Below, piece by piece: positions 60,504 through 64,000 of a stretch of DNA of 64,000 nt. The position numbers and the translations under genes are program-made. Source of the DNA: Novosphingobium sp. FSW06-99 (lineage in GTDB: Bacteria > Pseudomonadota > Alphaproteobacteria > Sphingomonadales > Sphingomonadaceae); assembly GCF_001519065.1 (NCBI RefSeq), contig NZ_KQ954260.1:159625-223624 (forward strand), read 5' to 3'. Numbering within the stretch: position 1 is the first letter of the stretch; each line of letters begins with the position of its first letter. The notes below the pieces were generated by a model, which was not told where the DNA came from, did not search any database, and saw only the letters and a program-made list of their open reading frames with translations.

Positions 60504-60758
60504 ATGGACCATGGATTGATCGCGTGGCTGATTATCGGCGTGGTTGCCGGGGCGGTTGCGGGCAGGGTTACGCGCGGCGCCGGGTATGGGCTGATTGCCG
60601 ACCTGGTGCTCGGCATTGTCGGCGCCTTTGTCGGCGGCAGGCTGTTCCGTCTGGCCGGAATGGCGCCGGGGCATGGCCTGATCGGGTCGCTGGTCACTGC
60701 CTTTGTTGGCGCGGTGGCGATTCTGCTGGTGGTCCGGTTGTTCAGTCGGCACGGCTGA
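60504..60758 (+). CDS. GlsB/YeaQ/YmgE family membrane protein
   Basis: 84 residues, three glycine-rich hydrophobic spans: LIAWLIIGVVAGAVAGRV, LIADLVLGIVGAFVGGRLF, and LVTAFVGAVAILLVVRLF. The GxxGxxxG pattern is the transglycosylase-associated protein family. GCAGGAGG precedes the ATG. Stress-related membrane role is presumed. Ends within the tail of the convergent AraC gene (17-base overlap). Confidence 0.9.
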   Translation: MDHGLIAWLIIGVVAGAVAGRVTRGAGYGLIADLVLGIVGAFVGGRLFRLAGMAPGHGLIGSLVTAFVGAVAILLVVRLFSRHG

Positions 60759-61524
60759 CACCGGTCATCCGGTAATGGCTGGGGGCTACGCCGACCAGCC
60801 GTTTGAACATCGTGGTGAACGCTGCCGGGCTGTCATAGCCCAGATCGAGCGCGATCGAAGTGACCGCTTCGCCCGCCGCCAGTCGGGGCAGCGCCACCAG
60901 CAGGCATGCCTGTTGCCGCCACGCGCCAAAGCTGAGCCCGGTCTCGCGGCGGAACTGCCGGGTAAACGCGCGGCGGCCCATGCGCAGTTGCGCGGCCCAC
61001 AGATCGATCGTGTCATGCGGGGCCGGACATTCGAGAAAGGCCTGGCATCTGGCGGCAAGTTCGGGGGTCTGGGGAAACGGCACCGCCAGCGGCACCGTCG
61101 GCGCGCGCGTCAGTTCGGCCATCAGCAGATCCATTACCAGCGCATCGCGGCTGTCCAGTGCATAGAGCGGCTCGATCAGGCACGCGGTTTCCAGCAGATT
61201 GCGCAACAGTGGCGAGACCTGGATGACGCGGTTGGCGGGGCCGAGCGATCCGGGGGCATCGGCTTCGATCAACACCCCGCGCGTGCTGACCGCGCCGACC
61301 ATCCGCACCGAATGGCGACACCCGCCCGGCGTCCACACCGCGCGCTCTGGCGGCGCGACCCAGGCCCCGTGCGGGGTGCTGACGACGATCACCCCGCGCG
61401 CGGCATAGAGCAACTGCCCGCGCCGGTGTTCGTGCCAGTCCAGTTCGAACGCGGGCGGATAATCGTTGCCCACTGCGACGATCGGGCGGGGGACGTGTTC
61501 GACGTCCCGCGGGTTTTTCCACGG
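60742..61524 (-). CDS. AraC family transcriptional regulator with cupin-type sensor
   Basis: 260 residues from ATG 61524 (MPWKNPRDVEHVPRP); longer starts at 61584 and 61725 exist but read unlike the family. An AraC-type cupin (LDWHEHRRGQLLYAARGV, WVAPPERAVWTPGGCRH) precedes two C-terminal helix-turn-helix units (RMGRRAFTRQFRRETGLSF and SIALDLGYDSPAAFTTMFKRLVG). Divergent from the Fsr-like exporter, so it likely controls that gene. Confidence 0.85.
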   Translation of the reverse strand, partial: PWKNPRDVEHVPRPIVAVGNDYPPAFELDWHEHRRGQLLYAARGVIVVSTPHGAWVAPPERAVWTPGGCRHSVRMVGAVSTRGVLIEADAPGSLGPANRVIQVSPLLRNLLETACLIEPLYALDSRDALVMDLLMAELTRAPTVPLAVPFPQTPELAARCQAFLECPAPHDTIDLWAAQLRMGRRAFTRQFRRETGLSFGAWRQQACLLVALPRLAAGEAVTSIALDLGYDSPAAFTTMFKRLVGVAPSHYRMTGVSRAD

Positions 61525-61627
61525 CATCCTGTTGTCCCACTTGCGAAAGTAAAAGACCCATACTGGAATGCGGGCAAGGTTCATAGCGGGTAACGAACGA
61601 GGCCCCGATCCCAGACGGACTTGTCTC

Positions 61628-62839
61628 ATGAACGCCAGTCGTACTGCCCCGCCCATATCTGCCACCCAGACGACCGTGTTCGGCGTGATCGTGGCGATCA
61701 GTTTCTGCCACATGCTCAACGACATGATGCAATCGCTGCTGCCGGCGATCTATCCCGGCCTGAAGGACGAGCTGCACTTGTCGTTTACCCAGATCGGGCT
61801 GGTGACGCTGGCCTATCAGATTACCGCGTCGATCCTGCAACCGCTGGTCGGGCTCTATGCCGACCGGCGCCCCACTCCGCTGGCGCTGCCCGGCGGTACG
61901 CTGTTTTCGCTGGCCGGGCTGATGGTGCTGTCGGCAGCGCACAGTTATGGGCTGTTGCTGGTGGGCGCGTCGCTGATGGGCATGGGATCATCGGTGTTCC
62001 ACCCCGAATCCTCGCGCGTGGCACGCATGGCGGCGGGCGCGCGGCACGGGCTGGCGCAATCGATGTTCCAGGTCGGCGGCAATGCCGGGCAGGCGCTCGG
62101 TCCGCTCGCCGCCGCGTTGGTGGTGGTACGCTGGGGGCAAAGCAGCCTGGCGTTCTTTGCGCTGCTGGCGCTGCTGTCGTGCGCAGTGCTGTGGAACGTG
62201 GCGCAATGGTATCGCCACCACGGGCTGGCGCGGCTTGACGGCATGGCCGGCGGACGGCGCGGATCGGTGGCCTTGCCACAGGGGGCCGTGTTGCGCGGGA
62301 TCGCCATTCTGCTGGCGCTGATCTTTTCCAAATATGTCTATCTGGCCAGCCTGACGAGCTATTTCACGTTTTACCTGATCCACCGGTTCGGTGTGACGGT
62401 CGAAGTCGCGCAGTTGCATCTGTTTGCGTTTCTGACCGCGGTTGCGCTGGGCACCATCGCGGGCGGGCCGCTGGGCGACCGGTTCGGGCGCAAGCACGTG
62501 ATCTGGTTCTCGATCCTGGGCGCCCTGCCGTTCACGCTGATGCTGCCCCATGTCGGACTGTTCTGGACCGGTCCTTTGACGATGGTCATCGGCCTGATCC
62601 TGGCATCCGCGTTTCCCGCCATCGTGGTCTTTGCGCAGGAACTGGTGCCCGGCAAGATCGGGATGATTTCGGGCCTGTTCTTCGGGTTTTCGTTCGGCAT
62701 GGGCGGGCTGGGCGCGGCGGTGCTGGGCACGGTGGCCGACCGTTACGGCATTGTCACGGTCTATGACATCTGCGCCTTTCTGCCCGCGATCGGCCTGTTG
62801 GCGGTGTTCCTGCCCAATTTGCGCAAGACGCACCAATAG
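61628..62839 (+). CDS. MFS exporter, fosmidomycin resistance (Fsr)-like
   Basis: 403 residues, about 12 hydrophobic spans. The first helix FGVIVAISFCHMLNDMMQSL with the HMLND motif, LPAIYPGLKDELHLSF and DRRPTPLALPGG match the Fsr family. FHPESSRVARMAAG and ADRYGIVTVYDICAFLPAIGL also fit. Drug or metabolite efflux; real substrate unknown. Divergent from an AraC regulator (about 100 bases between starts). Confidence 0.9.
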   Translation: MNASRTAPPISATQTTVFGVIVAISFCHMLNDMMQSLLPAIYPGLKDELHLSFTQIGLVTLAYQITASILQPLVGLYADRRPTPLALPGGTLFSLAGLMVLSAAHSYGLLLVGASLMGMGSSVFHPESSRVARMAAGARHGLAQSMFQVGGNAGQALGPLAAALVVVRWGQSSLAFFALLALLSCAVLWNVAQWYRHHGLARLDGMAGGRRGSVALPQGAVLRGIAILLALIFSKYVYLASLTSYFTFYLIHRFGVTVEVAQLHLFAFLTAVALGTIAGGPLGDRFGRKHVIWFSILGALPFTLMLPHVGLFWTGPLTMVIGLILASAFPAIVVFAQELVPGKIGMISGLFFGFSFGMGGLGAAVLGTVADRYGIVTVYDICAFLPAIGLLAVFLPNLRKTHQ

Positions 62840-62910
62840 TTTTGCCCCCGTGGCCGGATCTGCGCTACGTTGCGCAAGGTCCGGGCGGGATCATGGGGGG
62901 CCGGGTTGAG

Positions 62911-64000
62911 ATGACGGTACAAACCAGCCGCGATCGGGGCACCACGATGCACGGTGTCGTGCTGACCGGGTTTGGGGGCCCTGACCGTCTGGTCTGGCGC
63001 GAGGATCTGCCGATACCCGAGGCGCGGGCGGGCGAAGTGCTGGTGCAGGTCGGCGCGGCAGGGGTCAACAACACGGATATCAACACACGCATCGGCTGGT
63101 ATTCCAAGGCCGTGGCCGCCGACACCGCAACCGGCGCCGATGCCGGATTTGCCGACGCCGGGTCCGATGGGTGGAGCGGCGCGGAATTCACCTTTCCGCG
63201 CATCCAGGGCGCCGATGCGGCGGGGCGGATCGTTGCCGTGGGCGCAGGCGTCGATCCGGCGCGGATCGGCGAACGCGTGCTGGTTGAACCGGTGTTTCCC
63301 GCAGCCGATGGCGCGGTGCGCTATTTCGGGTCGGAGTGCGATGGGGCCTTTGCCGAATTTGCGCGGGTTCCCGCCGCTCAGGCGCACGCGATCGCCTGCG
63401 CGCTGAGCGATGCAGAGCTGGCCTCGTTTCCCTGTGCCTATGGCGCGGCGCTCAACATGCTGAACCGCACCGGTCAGGCCCCTGGCGAGCGCGTGCTGGT
63501 AACCGGCGCCTCGGGCGGGGTGGGTTCGGCGGCGGTGCAACTGGCGCGGGCGCGCGGGGGGCACGTCGTGGCGCTGGCGGCCGCCGACAAGGCGGCCACC
63601 GTGCAGGCGCTGGGCGCCGAAGGCGTGGTACCGCGCGAGGCCGATCTGGTGGCCGCGTTCGGGCGCGACAGTTTCGACGTGGTGATCGATGTCGCGGGCG
63701 GCGCGCAGTTTGGTGCATTGTTGCAGGTGTTGCGGCCGGGCGGGCGCTATGGCGTGGCAGGCGCGATTGCCGGGCCGCTGGTCGAGCTTGATCTGCGCAC
63801 GCTCTACCTCAAGGATCTGGCGTTGTTCGGCTGCACGGTGCTGGGCGCTGGGGTGTTTGCCGAACTGGTCGGCCACATCGCCAGCGGGCGTATCCGCCCG
63901 CTGGTCGCCGCGACATTCGCGTTGCGCGACATCGCCGCCGCACAGGCCGAATTCCTGACCAAGCGGCATGTCGGCAAGATCGTTCTTGAGATCTCGTACT
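62911..64000 (+). CDS. Zinc-independent MDR oxidoreductase (quinone reductase-like), C-terminus cut
   Basis: About 363 codons are visible; the frame is open at the window end. An N-terminal GroES-like domain (VLTGFGGPDRLVWREDLPIPE, VGAAGVNNTDINTRIGWYS) is followed by a Rossmann domain (VLVTGASGGVGSAAVQLARARG). The zinc ligands of alcohol dehydrogenases are missing, so quinone or enoyl reduction is likelier. The terminal KRHVGKIVLEIS suggests only a few residues are lost. Alternative starts are ATG 62893 and 62947; 62911 is preceded by GTTGAG, only a weak box. Confidence 0.85.
   Translation, partial: MTVQTSRDRGTTMHGVVLTGFGGPDRLVWREDLPIPEARAGEVLVQVGAAGVNNTDINTRIGWYSKAVAADTATGADAGFADAGSDGWSGAEFTFPRIQGADAAGRIVAVGAGVDPARIGERVLVEPVFPAADGAVRYFGSECDGAFAEFARVPAAQAHAIACALSDAELASFPCAYGAALNMLNRTGQAPGERVLVTGASGGVGSAAVQLARARGGHVVALAAADKAATVQALGAEGVVPREADLVAAFGRDSFDVVIDVAGGAQFGALLQVLRPGGRYGVAGAIAGPLVELDLRTLYLKDLALFGCTVLGAGVFAELVGHIASGRIRPLVAATFALRDIAAAQAEFLTKRHVGKIVLEISY

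Overview
The window reads as chromosomal DNA of a high-GC alphaproteobacterium, most probably a sphingomonad (Novosphingobium/Sphingomonas type). This is inferred from family content and gene order: an ATP12 chaperone next to a VOC protein, an alphaproteobacterial SspB, gatCAB, hisB-H-A-F, ybgC-tolQRAB-pal, a 531-residue isocitrate lyase divergent from an ScfR/RamB-type regulator, and DUF1285-NUDIX-cca. No rRNA, tRNA or CRISPR array was seen.

Layout. Bases 1-2240 are an accessory edge with lower GC: a signal-peptide protein cut by the window start, an untranslated stretch, a higBA toxin-antitoxin pair with a palindromic operator, and a short tyrosine recombinase carrying all catalytic residues. 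Bases 2360-4911 hold an FKBP isomerase, a small secreted protein and a TPR protein. Bases 5071-9418 are a tightly overlapping minus-strand operon: crcB, an RluA-type pseudouridine synthase, an FMN-binding protein, a HAD phosphatase, a small membrane protein, an ATP12 chaperone and a VOC protein. Then come rpsU with a terminator-like hairpin in its leader, an FKBP isomerase and gatCAB. Bases 13940-14800 are a decay zone (PepSY fragment, DUF2442 gene, short repeats). M16 and M28 peptidases, clpB, an amidase and a transglutaminase-TPR protein follow.

Bases 27338-35201 form an acyl-CoA catabolism region: a small-molecule kinase, a zinc alcohol dehydrogenase, three acyl-CoA dehydrogenases and two SDR reductases in two divergent groups. 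Bases 35236-37701 carry a metallophosphoesterase, gmk, a conserved hypothetical protein and sspB. The histidine genes hisB-H-A-F (37810-40516) are separated from hisE (41580) by a 59-residue PEP-CTERM-like protein and an inverted Gly/His-rich secreted protein. The envelope cluster ybgC-tolQ-tolR-tolA-tolB-pal follows, then a J-domain protein and a membrane-anchored S1C protease.

Bases 48480-52822 are a minus-strand run (cca, NUDIX, DUF1285, GNAT, ScfR-type regulator). The regulator is divergent from aceA, and the shared promoter region has a RamB-like motif. The last part carries a type I phosphodiesterase, a large lipoprotein with TbpB-like barrels, a class I amidotransferase, an aminotransferase, a GlsB/YeaQ protein, an AraC regulator divergent from an Fsr-like MFS exporter, and an oxidoreductase cut by the window end.

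Most of the window is ordinary core genome. The places most worth a second look are the rpsU leader, the tiny PEP-CTERM-like protein inside the his cluster, the TbpB-like lipoprotein, the kinase plus acyl-CoA dehydrogenase region, and the mosaic left edge. No clearly new multi-gene system was found.
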